Translations under genes and position numbers: made by a program
Shown here: piece by piece, positions 9,368 to 18,733 of the stretch
Layout of the letters: each line of letters begins with the position of its first letter
How positions within the stretch are numbered: position 1 is the stretch's first letter
Origin: Microbacteriaceae bacterium
Lineage (GTDB): Bacteria; Actinomycetota; Actinomycetes; Actinomycetales; Microbacteriaceae
Direction: 5' to 3'
DNA length: 64,000 nt
Assembly: GCA_024639845.1 (NCBI GenBank)
Contig: JAHEGG010000002.1
Location: 58,507 to 122,506 of the forward strand
The notes under the pieces: generated by a model
The model's database searches: none
What the model saw: only the letters and a program-made list of their open reading frames with translations
Told to the model about the DNA's origin: nothing

Positions 9368-9970
9368 TTGTTCGTTCTGCCCGAGGGTCTTCCACTTGAG
9401 TTGACTCCGCTCGCGTTTCTCGTGGGCAAATGGCAGGGAAGCGGAGTCATTTCTTATAAATCTGACTCAGACGATAGCCCAGCCGAAGAACACGAGTTCT
9501 TTCAAACCATCGAGTTCGCTGACAATGGTCTAAACGCATTGAGCTACTCATCAGTGGTTCGTCTCGCCGATTCCAGCGACGCCGCATTGCCGAGCGAACT
9601 CGGATTCTGGAAAGTTTCGCGACCTCACGAACCGGCTGATCACGGCCCCGGCTTGCTTCTGGGAGCCGGCGAACCGAGCATTAGAACCCACGAAGATTTA
9701 GACAAGTTGCGCACCGAACAGGGATTCGCGATTGAGGTTTCGACGCTGCATCCCGGTGGCGTGGCTGAGCTCTATCGCGGGTTCGTGAAGAACGCCCGAA
9801 TCGATTTGGCCTCGGCAAGCGGAGCCGCCTTCGAAACTGCAAAAACCTACCGTCACTCAACCAGAATTTATGGTCTTGTTGAAGGCGCTCTCTTATGGGC
9901 TTGGGACATCGCTCTGCCCGGTAGTGAACTTAAGCCACACGCCTCGGCTCGCCTCGAACGAATCGGCTAA
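9368..9970 (+). CDS. FABP/nitrobindin-like β-barrel protein
   Basis: A 200-residue cytosolic protein of the DUF1794/THAP4-like heme-binding β-barrel family. Diagnostic is the N-terminal LTPLAFLVGKWQGSGVISY (family pattern L-x-x-LxGxWxGxG). Later segments DLASASGAAFETAKTYRHSTRIYGLVEG and LLWAWDIALPG match the barrel's C-terminal strands. Relatives bind ferric heme through a C-terminal histidine and can isomerise peroxynitrite. H182-like residues are present (ELKPHASARLERIG), but the ligand is inferred. The start is a TTG directly after the 36-aa gene's stop. It lies 2 nt upstream of ygfZ, a pairing common in actinobacteria. Confidence 0.85.
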   Translation: MFVLPEGLPLELTPLAFLVGKWQGSGVISYKSDSDDSPAEEHEFFQTIEFADNGLNALSYSSVVRLADSSDAALPSELGFWKVSRPHEPADHGPGLLLGAGEPSIRTHEDLDKLRTEQGFAIEVSTLHPGGVAELYRGFVKNARIDLASASGAAFETAKTYRHSTRIYGLVEGALLWAWDIALPGSELKPHASARLERIG

Positions 9971-9972
9971 CC

Positions 9973-10992
9973 ATGACGGTGAAATCTCACTTCACCAATC
10001 CGCTCGTCGAACAGCGCGACCTGCTGTCGGGCAAGGCGCTAGTCGAGCTCGCACGCGGCGTCATCAAGGCCACTGGTGTGGAGCGCCTCGACTGGCTTCA
10101 CTCAATGCTCACCACTGACTTTAAAAACCTCAAACCCGGAGTCTCTAGAGAAGCGCTGCTGCTCGACGTTCAGGGCCATATCGAGCAGGTTTTTCATGCC
10201 TTCGACGATGGCGCAGCGACCTGGTTGATTTTCGAGGCATCCCAGACCGAAAAACTGATGGTCTGGTTTGACCGCATGATTTTCAGAAGCAAGGTCGAGA
10301 TTTTGGATGTATCCGACGATTTTCGAGTTTTCGGCGCTTTCGTCGATCTTGCCAATGGCTTTGCTCAGTGGGTTGACCCCTGGCCAAATGTGGTTCAAGG
10401 CGGCGTGCGCTATGCCACGACCGCGCCTGAGACTTGGAATTATCGCGAGATTTTGGTTCCTGTTGGGCAAGCCGAGGCGTTCTGTGCTGCATTTGGTGAA
10501 GCAGGCACGGATGCTCTCGAGGCCTTGCGCGTAGCCGCCAAGCGTCCTGGTCTCGCCGAAATCGATGAACGCACCATGCCACACGAGGTTGACTGGATGA
10601 CGACCGCAGTGCACCTGAGCAAAGGTTGTTATCGAGGGCAAGAGGCTGTAGCCAAAACCCACAACCTTGGACATCCGCCTCGCCGCCTCGTATTTTTGCA
10701 CTTGGACGGTTCGGGTCACATGTTGCCTGAACGGGGCGATGAGGTTTGGGCGTTGAATGCCGACGGTTCCCGCTCGGAGCGCGCTCGCGGAGTCGTAACT
10801 TCGGTCGCCCAGCATTTCGAACAGGGCCCAATCGCGCTGGCCTTGGTTCAGCGGAGCGTGCCAGAAGATGCCGAGTTGCTAATAGCCAACGAAGATCGCG
10901 AGATTTCGGCAAATCAAGAAGTCATCGTGCCAGCAAGCGCAGGCAAAGCGGCCGGCTTGGCGCGCCCCAATCTGCTAATGGGCAAAAACTAG
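9973..10992 (+). CDS. ygfZ: YgfZ/GcvT-like folate-binding protein
   Basis: A 339-residue GcvT-fold protein that supports repair or maturation of Fe-S enzymes in a tetrahydrofolate-dependent manner. The hallmark of YgfZ is KGCYRGQEAVAKTHNLGH at ~residues 216–234, including the essential cysteine of K-G-C-Y-x-G-Q-E. The N-terminal part contains RLDWLHSMLTTDFKNL, where GcvT paralogues bind folate. It is not the glycine-cleavage aminomethyltransferase, since no gcvH or gcvP is adjacent and the YgfZ motif is intact. It is transcribed with the nitrobindin-like gene 2 nt upstream. Confidence 0.92.
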   Translation: MTVKSHFTNPLVEQRDLLSGKALVELARGVIKATGVERLDWLHSMLTTDFKNLKPGVSREALLLDVQGHIEQVFHAFDDGAATWLIFEASQTEKLMVWFDRMIFRSKVEILDVSDDFRVFGAFVDLANGFAQWVDPWPNVVQGGVRYATTAPETWNYREILVPVGQAEAFCAAFGEAGTDALEALRVAAKRPGLAEIDERTMPHEVDWMTTAVHLSKGCYRGQEAVAKTHNLGHPPRRLVFLHLDGSGHMLPERGDEVWALNADGSRSERARGVVTSVAQHFEQGPIALALVQRSVPEDAELLIANEDREISANQEVIVPASAGKAAGLARPNLLMGKN

Positions 10993-11039
10993 CCAGCTGA
11001 TTCGGCAAGATTGAACCAAACAAAGCGAGGGTCTCATCG

Positions 11040-12113
11040 ATGAAGCCAAAACTCCACTGGAGCGTCAAGGATTCTTGGCGGCGCATGATCGAGTCACTTG
11101 CGCCGATCATCCAAATCGTTCTCGGTGCAACCGCCGGTTATGCGATCGCTCACTACGGACTCGGCCACGAGGTGCCGCTTCTGGCGGTTACGGTCACCAT
11201 CACATCCCTGGGTTTCAGCCGCGATGCGCGCCCTAAGCGTGTCTTAGAAACTGCAACCGGGATGGTCGTTGGCATCGCACTGAGCGAAGTCTTGCTCGGT
11301 CTGCTCGGGCCTGGGATGTGGCAGATGTCACTGACCTTGCTTATCTGTCTGGTGAGCGCTCGTTTCATTTCTGGCAGTGCCACCTTTGCCCTGACCGTGG
11401 GCTTGCAGGCGATGTTGGTTCAGATTCTGCCCGCTCCTGACGGCGGTGTCTTTATAAGAAGTCTCGATGGTCTGCTCGGTGGATTAACCGCATTGGTCGT
11501 AACTGCCCTGATTCCTCGTGACCCCCGTGGGCTGGCTCGAACCGACGCCTCGAAACTGTTTGATGTTTTTCTCGACTCGCTAGACGCCCTCAAACTCGCG
11601 CTGCGTGACGTGGATCTCAAGATGGCCGATGAAACGCTCAAGCGAGTTCGCCGTACTCAGCCGCTTGTAGACAACTGGCGAATGTCGCTTGACAGCGCCA
11701 TTTCGATCGCTCGCATCTCGCCGTTCCTGCGCAAATACCGTGACGAACTGCGCGGTCAGGTTCGCCTGATGCGTGGCATGGACTTGGCAACTCGCAATCT
11801 GCGCGTAGTCGTTCGTCGGGTTGACTTTTTAATCAGGGATGCGCAACCGCGGCCATACCTCGCCGATCTGATGGAACAGATCGCCGATGCAACTCGAGTT
11901 TTAGCACGCGGGCTCGAGGAGCCAGAGGTTCTCGATGATGCGCAAGAAATGCTCGTCGAAATCATCAACCAACTTGACCCGAAAAAGCACGGCATCGCCG
12001 ATCAGGTGCGCGAGGCCTCGGTGCTTTTGTTGCTTCGCCCGCTCTTGGTTGATTTGCTTTGCGCGAGCGGCATGAGCGAAGAAGATGCCAGAGCAGAACT
12101 ACCGCCGGTCTAA
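11040..12113 (+). CDS. FUSC-family inner-membrane protein
   Basis: A 357-residue protein whose first ~160 residues contain about five to six hydrophobic helices (IIQIVLGATAGYAIAHYGLG; VPLLAVTVTITSLGF; MVVGIALSEVLLGLLG; LLGGLTALVVTALIP). They are followed by a ~190-residue helical cytosolic region with many charged residues. This is the FUSC/ArAE (aromatic acid exporter or fusaric-acid resistance-like) layout in its one-repeat actinobacterial form. The substrate is unknown. The ATG at 11040 lies 48 nt after ygfZ. The next gene is convergent. Confidence 0.82.
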   Translation: MKPKLHWSVKDSWRRMIESLAPIIQIVLGATAGYAIAHYGLGHEVPLLAVTVTITSLGFSRDARPKRVLETATGMVVGIALSEVLLGLLGPGMWQMSLTLLICLVSARFISGSATFALTVGLQAMLVQILPAPDGGVFIRSLDGLLGGLTALVVTALIPRDPRGLARTDASKLFDVFLDSLDALKLALRDVDLKMADETLKRVRRTQPLVDNWRMSLDSAISIARISPFLRKYRDELRGQVRLMRGMDLATRNLRVVVRRVDFLIRDAQPRPYLADLMEQIADATRVLARGLEEPEVLDDAQEMLVEIINQLDPKKHGIADQVREASVLLLLRPLLVDLLCASGMSEEDARAELPPV

Positions 12114-12156
12114 TGGCGTTTCATCTGGGAACTTTCGCGGCGCGGGCCCAAGAGCT

Positions 12157-12945
12157 TTAAGCCTTTGGCGCGACGGCCTCCCAGGCGACGGTGAGTTCGC
12201 CCAACTTCCAGCGGTTGCGATTGACCAGGAGCGGCCATCCCTGTTCGAGCATTGTTTCGCAGGTTGCCCGCCATCGTTGTGCGGCTGAAAACGCCGACAG
12301 GGGGGCGTGCAGCGCCCAAGCTCGGTCGAGCGCCGCAAGATAGTCATGGATGCGCTCGCCGGGGACATTGCGGTGAATCAGCGCTTTCGGCAATCTTTCG
12401 GCAACCTGACTTGGCTTGTCGAGTGCCGAGAGCTTGAGTGAGATTGTGAACCAGAGCGGCTGAATGCGGTCAAGCGTTACCCAACTCGAAAGACGCCCGA
12501 TCTCGTCGCAAGTTCCCTCAACCAGCAACCCGTCTTGAGAGAGACGAGACTGCATCTGCGCCCAGGCGGCCGACACTTCATCCTCGTTGTATTGGCGCAA
12601 AACATTAAATGCGCGAATCACATCGGCGGAATTGAGACCTGACGGTAACGGGGTTTCGAACCCGCCGACCAGAAAGTCCAACCTCGGTTTTGTGGCTGCT
12701 TTGGCGCGCTCGACACGCTCCCGATCGATCTCAACGCCGACTACACGCACCGTCTTGTTCTTAGCCGAAAGCCGTTCGTGCAGTTCCACGGCGGTTATCG
12801 GGGATGCTCCAAAGCCGAGGTCGACCACGACGGCACCGATCTTGCGAGTCACGCCGAGTGATGCGATGTAGCGATCGACCCGTCGAAGGCGATTTGGATT
12901 GGTCGTTCCGCGAGTGATGGTGCCGACCGGTTTCTTGAGTGCCAC
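12157..12945 (-). CDS. Class I SAM-dependent methyltransferase-like protein
   Basis: A 262-residue protein with a Rossmann methyltransferase core. Motif I is [20 protein letters not shown]. The following acidic end of β2 is [15 protein letters not shown], and the post-motif segment is [20 protein letters not shown]. The substrate is not identifiable. The C-terminal ~80 residues are Trp-rich ([16 protein letters not shown]). Translation starts with GTG at 12945, only 35 nt from the divergent gpmA start, so both promoters must sit in or next to coding sequence. Confidence 0.8.
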   Translation of the reverse strand: MALKKPVGTITRGTTNPNRLRRVDRYIASLGVTRKIGAVVVDLGFGASPITAVELHERLSAKNKTVRVVGVEIDRERVERAKAATKPRLDFLVGGFETPLPSGLNSADVIRAFNVLRQYNEDEVSAAWAQMQSRLSQDGLLVEGTCDEIGRLSSWVTLDRIQPLWFTISLKLSALDKPSQVAERLPKALIHRNVPGERIHDYLAALDRAWALHAPLSAFSAAQRWRATCETMLEQGWPLLVNRNRWKLGELTVAWEAVAPKA

Positions 12946-12967
12946 CAGTCAAGGCTATTGCCTTGGC

Positions 12968-12973
12968 TAAACT
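12968..12973 (+). promoter_or_regulatory. Putative -10 box upstream of gpmA (TAAACT)
   Basis: TAAACT ends 7 nt before the gpmA ATG at 12981, which predicts a leaderless or nearly leaderless transcript. The intervening TGAGGGC also contains a GAGGG stretch that is too close to the start to act as a normal Shine–Dalgarno site. Confidence 0.45.
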
Positions 12974-12980
12974 TGAGGGC

Positions 12981-13730
12981 ATGTCTGAATACACCGTCAT
13001 TCTCTTGCGACACGGCAACAGCGTCTGGAACCAAGAAAACCTTTTCACCGGCTGGGTAGATGTCGATCTATCTGATCAGGGTCGAGCCGAAGCAAAGCGC
13101 GCTGGCGAGCTGCTTGCCGAATCTGGTCTCAAGCCCCACCTGCTTTACACATCCCGCCTCAAGCGAGCAATCAACACCGCTCACATCGCGCTCAACGCGG
13201 CCGAGCGCTCCTGGATTGACGTAAAGCGCGACTGGCGCTTGAACGAGCGCCACTACGGTGCTCTACAGGGCAAAGACAAAGCTCAGACTCTAGCCGAATA
13301 CGGCGCCGAGCAGTTTCAGATTTGGCGTCGTTCATACGATGTTCCGCCACCGCCAATCGACGACGCCGACAAATACTCGCAGGCTCACGATGAGCGTTAT
13401 GCGAACTTGGGTGGCAATGTTCCTAAAACCGAATGCCTCAAGGATGTTCTAGAGCGCATGCTCCCACTTTGGAACGACGAAATCGTTCTCGACCTCAAGT
13501 CAGGTAAAACCGTTCTGATCACGGCTCACGGAAACTCGCTGCGAGCTTTGGTGAAACATCTCGATGGTGTGTCAGATGACGAGATTGCCGAACTGAACAT
13601 TCCAACAGGCATCCCGCTGGTTTATAAGCTTGACGCTAACTTCAAGCCACTCGTCAAAGGTGGGGAATACCTTGATCCGGAAGCCGCCGCGGCTGGAGCT
13701 GCTGCGGTTGCAGCGCAAGGCAAGAAGTAA
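12981..13730 (+). CDS. gpmA: 2,3-bisphosphoglycerate-dependent phosphoglycerate mutase
   Basis: A 249-residue glycolytic enzyme that interconverts 3- and 2-phosphoglycerate through a phosphohistidine. The start is moved from the track's 12939 to ATG 12981, which gives the conserved N-terminus [18 protein letters not shown] with the catalytic His in LLRHGNSxWN. [37 protein letters not shown] and [17 protein letters not shown] (second catalytic His) follow as in dPGM. The C-terminal [15 protein letters not shown] tail is typical of actinobacterial versions. The upstream extension overlaps the divergent methyltransferase's 5' end and is not conserved-looking. Confidence 0.95.
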   Translation: MSEYTVILLRHGNSVWNQENLFTGWVDVDLSDQGRAEAKRAGELLAESGLKPHLLYTSRLKRAINTAHIALNAAERSWIDVKRDWRLNERHYGALQGKDKAQTLAEYGAEQFQIWRRSYDVPPPPIDDADKYSQAHDERYANLGGNVPKTECLKDVLERMLPLWNDEIVLDLKSGKTVLITAHGNSLRALVKHLDGVSDDEIAELNIPTGIPLVYKLDANFKPLVKGGEYLDPEAAAAGAAAVAAQGKK

Positions 13731-13796
13731 CCAGTAGTTGTTCTGCGTTCTAACTCGGCACTTCCGACGTAACGCCTAATCAGACGTTAGTGCGAA

Positions 13797-14450
13797 CTAG
13801 CTGATTGTGTCGTTCCACTCGCCCGTTGACAGGTATGACAGCTTTGACGAGATGTCGACGACGTGGTCTGCGAAACGCTCGTGGTAGCGACTAGCCAGGG
13901 TCACGTCGACGGTAAACACGGCGTTTTCTTTCCAGTCATCCGAAAGTACTGTGTCGAACACCGACCGGTGAAGCTCATCGACACGCTGGTCTTCGGCCTG
14001 AATCAACTTTGCAAAATCTACGTTCGGGTCTTTTAGCAAAAGTTCGACCTTTCGGCCGAGTTCGACATCCAGCGCGCCCATTTCGACGAAGGTCGCGCGA
14101 AGCGACTCTGGAACGGCGGAACCGGGAAAACGGAATCGAGCAATCTGCGCAATGTGGCCAGCGAGTGCGGCCATGCGCTCAAGCGAAGCGCTGATTCGCA
14201 GCGCTGAAACTAGTATGCGCAAGTCTCGTGCTACAGGCGACTGACGGGCCATGATGCGAATGACAAGCTCATCTAGTGCGAGAGCCTTGGAAGCCATGAG
14301 GTCGGCACTTGCAAGAGCTTGATCCGCGAGCGTTACATCCGATCGAATGAAGGCTTTTGATGCCGAATCCATGATGCGGGTGGCATCCCCAGCCATCTCT
14401 TGCAAACGCTGTTGCACTTCATGGAGTTCCTTTTGGAAAACTTCGCGCAT
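13797..14450 (-). CDS. phoU: Phosphate signalling complex protein PhoU
   Basis: A 217-residue all-helical protein made of two PhoU three-helix repeats (~10–95 and ~110–200). It opens MREVFQKELHEVQQRLQEMAG and contains the metal-site-like LALDELVIRIMARQSPVARDLR. PhoU couples the Pst phosphate transporter to the SenX3/PhoR sensor kinase and keeps the pho regulon off when phosphate is plentiful. The divergent senX3-regX3 pair beginning 140 nt away fits this role. No pst genes are in the window. Confidence 0.92.
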   Translation of the reverse strand: MREVFQKELHEVQQRLQEMAGDATRIMDSASKAFIRSDVTLADQALASADLMASKALALDELVIRIMARQSPVARDLRILVSALRISASLERMAALAGHIAQIARFRFPGSAVPESLRATFVEMGALDVELGRKVELLLKDPNVDFAKLIQAEDQRVDELHRSVFDTVLSDDWKENAVFTVDVTLASRYHERFADHVVDISSKLSYLSTGEWNDTIS

Positions 14451-14589
14451 TTGAACCCTCTCGGTTGTTGCTCAATGGTCTTGCGGCAAGGTTAACGCCA
14501 GCGAAACTGGCTCTTAACTCGGGTCGAAACATTTTGCTCGTGAGTTTGCTTCTTTCAAACGGCTAAAGGTTTTCACCTACGCTTTAACT

Positions 14590-15744
14590 GTGAACGACTT
14601 CCAATCTTGGTTATGGCTCGGCATCGGTTTTGTGCTCGGTGCGGTAATCGTTGGTGGAACGGTTTTGAGAGTTCGCAAGACGGTTTTGGACAAGTTCGAG
14701 CAGGCACAATCGCTATCTGACGCTTCCGCAGAACTGCTTGAAGTTTTGGCTGCTGCCGCGGTCGTCGTGAATCCCGCTAACGTTGCCGTTCGAGCAACGG
14801 CAGGAGCTCTAGCCCTCGGGCTCTTGAGAAACAGAGAATTAATCCATGACGAGTTGGTTCAGCTCTTGGACAAAGCGAGAGTTTCGAATGGCATCGAGGC
14901 TCTTGACACCGAAATCAAGACCGGCCTGCGCAACGACAGTGTTTTCGTGGCGGCGCGAGCGACGAACATCGGTGACGGAAACGTTCTTTTGCTCGTTGAA
15001 GATCGAACCGAGGCAAAGCGTTTGGACGAAACCAGGCGAGACTTTATAGCCAATATTTCCCACGAACTTAAGACGCCAATCGGTGCGATAAGTCTTCTAG
15101 CCGAGGCAATCGCGGGTGCTAGTGATGATCCAGAAACCGTTGAAAAATTCACCGCAAATTTGAGCAAGGAAGCCAAACGCCTCGCGAACCTCGTCAAAGA
15201 TGTGATTCAGCTCTCAAGATTCCAGTCGGCCGAGATCGTTACAAATGCCGAGTTGGTCGATCTGTCCACGGTGGTTTCTGAAGCCGTTGAAAGAAATACG
15301 TTCCGAGCTGAACGTAAAAACATCAAAGTCAACTTCCGCGCGCCGGAAGGCATCGAAGTGATCGGAGACCACGAGATGCTTGTGGTTGCGGTAAAGAATT
15401 TAATCGAAAATGCAATCATTTACTCGGATGATGGCTCAACGGTCGGCGTTGGCCTCCGTTCCGGCGATGGCGTTGCGGAAATTGCGGTTTCAGACAGTGG
15501 AATTGGAATCACTACTGAGGAGCAGAAACGAATTTTCGAGAGGTTTTATCGAGTCGACCCATCAAGGTCAAGGCAAACCGGGGGAACAGGACTGGGTTTG
15601 TCGATTGTTAAACATGTCGCCATGGGTCACAAGGGTGAGGTTCAGATTTTTTCGAAACCAGGCGTTGGGTCAACGTTTACCCTGCGTCTACCTACTGCCG
15701 ATACAAAGATTGTTGTTAGCGAAACGGATAGGACAAATGCATGA
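14590..15744 (+). CDS. senX3: SenX3/PhoR-type phosphate sensor histidine kinase
   Basis: A 384-residue membrane kinase. One N-terminal helix (WLWLGIGFVLGAVIVGGTVL) is followed by a PAS-like region (~residues 55–140). The HisKA dimerisation domain carries the phospho-accepting histidine in RRDFIANISHELKTPIGAI. The HATPase_c domain has VAVKNLIENAIIYSDD (N box), VSDSGIGIT (G1) and GGTGLGLSIVKHVAMGH (G2). A single membrane helix plus cytosolic PAS matches mycobacterial SenX3. It starts with GTG. Its stop overlaps the regX3 start (ATGA). It likely reports phosphate limitation via the Pst/PhoU complex. Confidence 0.92.
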   Translation: MNDFQSWLWLGIGFVLGAVIVGGTVLRVRKTVLDKFEQAQSLSDASAELLEVLAAAAVVVNPANVAVRATAGALALGLLRNRELIHDELVQLLDKARVSNGIEALDTEIKTGLRNDSVFVAARATNIGDGNVLLLVEDRTEAKRLDETRRDFIANISHELKTPIGAISLLAEAIAGASDDPETVEKFTANLSKEAKRLANLVKDVIQLSRFQSAEIVTNAELVDLSTVVSEAVERNTFRAERKNIKVNFRAPEGIEVIGDHEMLVVAVKNLIENAIIYSDDGSTVGVGLRSGDGVAEIAVSDSGIGITTEEQKRIFERFYRVDPSRSRQTGGTGLGLSIVKHVAMGHKGEVQIFSKPGVGSTFTLRLPTADTKIVVSETDRTNA

Positions 15745-16421
15745 CGCTGGTTCTTGTAGTTGAAGACGAACAATCTCTCCGCGAGCCGCTGGTTTATCTC
15801 CTTCGCAAAGAAGGCTACGAGGTTATTGAAGCGCCAGACGGCACCAAGGCTCTGGAACTTTTTCGTTCGGACAACCCAGACCTGATCTTGCTTGACATTA
15901 TGTTGCCGGGGATTAGCGGCAACGACGTATGTCTAACCATTCGTCAGACCTCAAATGTGCCAGTGATCATGCTGACGGCCAAGGATTCTGAGATTGACAA
16001 GGTTGTAGGGCTTGAAATCGGGGCTGACGACTACGTGACCAAGCCCTACTCTTCGCGTGAATTGTTAGCTCGCATGAAGGCTGTACTTCGTCGAAATGGC
16101 GAACCCGAAGCTATGAAAGACGGAGTGTTAGAGGCCGGGCCGGTGCGCATGGACGTGGATCGGCACCAAGTTTTCGTAAACGGCGTCAAGGTGGCAATGC
16201 CACTCAAGGAGTTTGAGCTTCTCGAGTTGTTACTTGAAAACCGAAATCGCGTGTTGACCCGTGGTCAAATCATCGATCGAGTTTGGGGTTCGAACTACTT
16301 CGGCGACACTAAGACTCTCGACGTGCACGTTAAGCGCATCCGTTCAAAAATCGAGGATGACCCCGCTCGCCCCGTTCACCTGGTGACCGTTCGCGGGCTC
16401 GGCTACAAGTTCGAGGTTTAG
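15741..16421 (+). CDS. regX3: RegX3/PhoP-type response regulator
   Basis: A 226-residue OmpR-family regulator. The receiver (1–115) has the acidic pair VVEDEQSLR, phospho-acceptor Asp in LILLDIMLPG, the T in VIMLTAKDSE and the switch lysine in DDYVTKPYSSREL. The winged-helix domain (~130–225) has PLKEFELLELLLENRNRVLTRGQIIDRVWG and LDVHVKRIRSKIEDDPARP. Its 4-nt overlap with senX3 and the phoU neighbour make it the phosphate-starvation activator. It runs convergently into the lipoprotein gene, whose end it overlaps by 4 nt. Confidence 0.93.
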   Translation: MTLVLVVEDEQSLREPLVYLLRKEGYEVIEAPDGTKALELFRSDNPDLILLDIMLPGISGNDVCLTIRQTSNVPVIMLTAKDSEIDKVVGLEIGADDYVTKPYSSRELLARMKAVLRRNGEPEAMKDGVLEAGPVRMDVDRHQVFVNGVKVAMPLKEFELLELLLENRNRVLTRGQIIDRVWGSNYFGDTKTLDVHVKRIRSKIEDDPARPVHLVTVRGLGYKFEV

Positions 16422-16909
16422 CCCTCTTCGTGAGCTAGGTCGTTCAAGACGTCGGCGTATTCTGGCAAAGTTCCGTCAAGTACAGGAATGTTTAGATTCT
16501 GAGCTGTTCCGCTGAGCAGTGAAACATATACAGTGGATATTCCGCCCGGGTTACCGAGCATGTTTGCCTCTATCGGTGCGTTTTCGTTGAAGCCAAAGTC
16601 GACTTTTTGTCCGGCAGGAACGAGGAACTCCTTCGAAACCAGGTCGCCAGTGTCGGCATCCTCGTATTCGATGACAACGGTTTGGTCATCGAGGCCCGAG
16701 TTCACCAGCGAACCAATCAAGACTCGGTGGTCTGGCGAAACTAGATAGAGAAAGTTGCGGAACTTGACGTGGTCAAGGTTGATTTGAGCGCCGTCGCTCG
16801 GTGCGTATGGGGTCAGGCTGGCGACGTTGGAGCTCAGGCTGCAACCGGTGGTTCCGAGAAGGAGCGAAGCCCCGAGAACCGTGGCGGTGATAACTTTGCC
16901 GAACTTCAT
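16418..16909 (-). CDS. Putative lipoprotein
   Basis: A 163-residue exported protein starting at ATG 16909 rather than the track's 16927. AGGAGG lies 4 nt upstream of that ATG, and the peptide then begins with a classical lipoprotein signal (MKFGKVITATVLGASLLLGTTGCS) with lipobox LGTTGC. The mature part is β-rich and unrecognised (DHRVLIGSLVNSGLDDQTVVIEYEDADTGD). A copper-chaperone-like immunoglobulin fold is possible, but I see no metal-ligand pattern. It converges on regX3 with a 4-nt overlap. Confidence 0.85.
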   Translation of the reverse strand: MKFGKVITATVLGASLLLGTTGCSLSSNVASLTPYAPSDGAQINLDHVKFRNFLYLVSPDHRVLIGSLVNSGLDDQTVVIEYEDADTGDLVSKEFLVPAGQKVDFGFNENAPIEANMLGNPGGISTVYVSLLSGTAQNLNIPVLDGTLPEYADVLNDLAHEEG

Positions 16910-16998
16910 CTTTCCTCCTGATTGCACGCGACGATGTCGACGGGCTTTTCAGGCTCTATTTTAGCCCACGTCAACCGGCCAAGCCCCCAATCTGGTCC

Positions 16999-17027
16999 TT
17001 GGATTGAGCCCAAATCTGTGGTAAATT
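16999..17027 (+). promoter_or_regulatory. Putative σA-type promoter of carD
   Basis: TTGGAT (16999–17004) and TAAATT (17022–17027) are separated by 17 nt, and the carD ATG follows 26 nt after the -10 box with GAAGGGA as its ribosome site. This is the best-formed promoter in the window by eye. Confidence 0.55.
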
Positions 17028-17053
17028 AGCCGTTCTTGAAGGGAATTAGCCAC

Positions 17054-17536
17054 ATGAAGTTTGTAGTAGGCGAAACCGTCGTATACCCCCACCACGGCGC
17101 AGCAAAAATCATTGAAGTAGCAGACAAGACTCTGCGTGGTGAAACCAAAACTTATCTCCAACTCAAGGTCGCTCAGGGTGAGCTGACCATCTGGGTTCCA
17201 GCCGAAAACGTTGAAATGGTTGGAGTTCGCGACGTGATCGACAAGAAGGGCGTTGAGCAGGTTTTCAGCGTTCTTCGAGCCGAATTCACCGAAGAACCAA
17301 CCAACTGGAGCCGCCGCTACAAGGCAAACCTTGAAAAGCTCGCATCGGGTGATGTCGTAAAGGTTTCCGAGGTGGTTCGAGACCTCTGGCGCCGAGATCA
17401 AGACCGTGGCCTTTCGGCTGGTGAAAAGCGCATGCTGGTTAAGGCAAGACAAATTTTGGTTTCCGAGCTCGCACTAGCCCGCAAGACCGACGAAGAGAAG
17501 GCTTCTGCCACTCTCGACGAGGTTCTCGCCTCCTAA
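17054..17536 (+). CDS. carD: CarD-family transcription regulator
   Basis: A 160-residue RNA-polymerase-binding factor that stabilises open complexes at rRNA and housekeeping promoters in actinobacteria. The start is set to ATG 17054, since [19 protein letters not shown] is the canonical N-terminus and the track's extra six residues come from a TTG. The N-terminal Tudor-like RNAP-interaction domain covers ~1–60. The C-terminal helical DNA-binding domain contains [38 protein letters not shown], including the conserved tryptophan that wedges the upstream edge of the bubble. It is followed 3–15 nt later by ispDF, the usual actinobacterial order. Confidence 0.95.
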   Translation: MKFVVGETVVYPHHGAAKIIEVADKTLRGETKTYLQLKVAQGELTIWVPAENVEMVGVRDVIDKKGVEQVFSVLRAEFTEEPTNWSRRYKANLEKLASGDVVKVSEVVRDLWRRDQDRGLSAGEKRMLVKARQILVSELALARKTDEEKASATLDEVLAS

Positions 17537-17539
17537 AGA

Positions 17540-18733
17540 TTGGACGTTGTCATGTCCAATCGTGGCATCGCAATAATCCTGGTTGCAGCCGGTCGCGGTG
17601 AGCGACTTGGCTCGAATGTTCCTAAAGCCCTAGCCGTTTTAGCCGGCGAAACGCTGTTGGCTCACGCGGTTCGCACTGCGCTACTAGCCAGAGGGCTAAA
17701 GCAACTTGTCGTGGCCGGCCCCGAAACTCACATCGATGAATTTGCTGAGATTGTCAGATCAGTTTCCGAGTCGTTAGGTTCACTCGTTCCCATACGTTTG
17801 GTTATTGGAGGAGCCGCTCGTCAGGCCTCGATTGCCAATGCGGTCAAGGTTTGCGATGAGGATGTTTCGACCATTCTGGTTCACGATGTTGCCAGAACCC
17901 TCGCCACGACGATGCTTATTGATCGAGTGGCTGATGCCTCGCAAGAAACCGATGCAGGTGTGATTCCGGTTTTGCCAGTTGTCGACACTATGAAACGCAT
18001 CGATGGCGACGTGGTTGCTGCCACGGTTGACCGCTCGCAGCTTGGCATCGCTCAGACTCCGCAGGGTTTTCCGGCCGAGGCGCTTCGAGTTGCTTATCGC
18101 AATGCAATCGATGAATACACGGATGATGCTGCGCTGTTTCAGAGTGTTGGTGGAACCGTCACCCACATTCTCGGCGAGCCAAATGCCTTCAAAATCACGA
18201 CTCCGGCCGATCTAGCTCGTGCGGAATCGCTCTTTGAGCACGAATATCGAACTGGCATCGGCTCCGACACGCATCGATTCAGCGAAGACCCGCTCAAACT
18301 CCTTTACCTTGGCACCATCGTCTGGGAGGGTGAACCGGGGCTAGAAGGTCATTCCGATGGTGATGCGCTCAGCCACGCGATTGTTGATGCTCTCCTCGCG
18401 GCAGCCGGGCTTGGCGACATCGGATCCAACTTTGGCGTGGACCGCCCCGAGTTTGAAAATGCAAATGGCGCTGTATTTTTGAGCGAAACCAAGCGGATGC
18501 TCGAATCAGCCGGCTGGACAATCGACAACGTCTCGGCACAAATCATCGGCAACCGTCCAAAGGTTGCACCAAATCGAAGCCTGGTCCAGCTTGCGTTGAA
18601 TGACGTTCTCGGAGCGCCGGTCTCGGTGGGTGCAACGACCACCGACGGGCTCGGATTCCTAGGGCAAAGCGAAGGTGTCGCGGTTGTCGCTACCGCACTT
18701 ATCAGCCGCCTGAAAGTTAGGCTGAACTCGTGA
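17540..18733 (+). CDS. ispDF: Bifunctional IspD/IspF (MEP pathway)
   Basis: A 397-residue fusion of two enzymes of non-mevalonate isoprenoid synthesis. Residues ~1–230 are 2-C-methyl-D-erythritol 4-phosphate cytidylyltransferase (IILVAAGRGERLGSNVPKAL; VHDVARTLATTMLIDRV; AQTPQGF). Residues ~237–395 are MECDP synthase (RTGIGSDTHRFSEDP with metal ligands; LEGHSDGDALSHAIVDALLGA-like block; NVSAQIIGNRPKVAPNR; TTTDGLGFLGQSEGVAV). The usual VHDAAR is VHDVAR here. The track start is TTG at 17540. ATG at 17552 (MSNRGIAIILVAAG) is the likelier start. It overlaps cysS by 4 nt. Confidence 0.94.
   Translation: MDVVMSNRGIAIILVAAGRGERLGSNVPKALAVLAGETLLAHAVRTALLARGLKQLVVAGPETHIDEFAEIVRSVSESLGSLVPIRLVIGGAARQASIANAVKVCDEDVSTILVHDVARTLATTMLIDRVADASQETDAGVIPVLPVVDTMKRIDGDVVAATVDRSQLGIAQTPQGFPAEALRVAYRNAIDEYTDDAALFQSVGGTVTHILGEPNAFKITTPADLARAESLFEHEYRTGIGSDTHRFSEDPLKLLYLGTIVWEGEPGLEGHSDGDALSHAIVDALLAAAGLGDIGSNFGVDRPEFENANGAVFLSETKRMLESAGWTIDNVSAQIIGNRPKVAPNRSLVQLALNDVLGAPVSVGATTTDGLGFLGQSEGVAVVATALISRLKVRLNS

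Noticed and set aside
10102-10815. 237-aa minus-strand ORF inside ygfZ
   Set aside because: It is fully antisense to a clear YgfZ gene and shows no domain pattern; a typical GC-frame shadow.
13739-13796. Possible terminator between gpmA and phoU
   Set aside because: GCACT/AGTGC and TAACG/CGTTA can pair but only with a large bulge and without a T-run; too weak to call.
14451-14589. Pho-box-like repeats between phoU and senX3
   Set aside because: TTAAC-containing and TTCAC/GTGAA repeats are visible but do not match a defined RegX3 box well enough.
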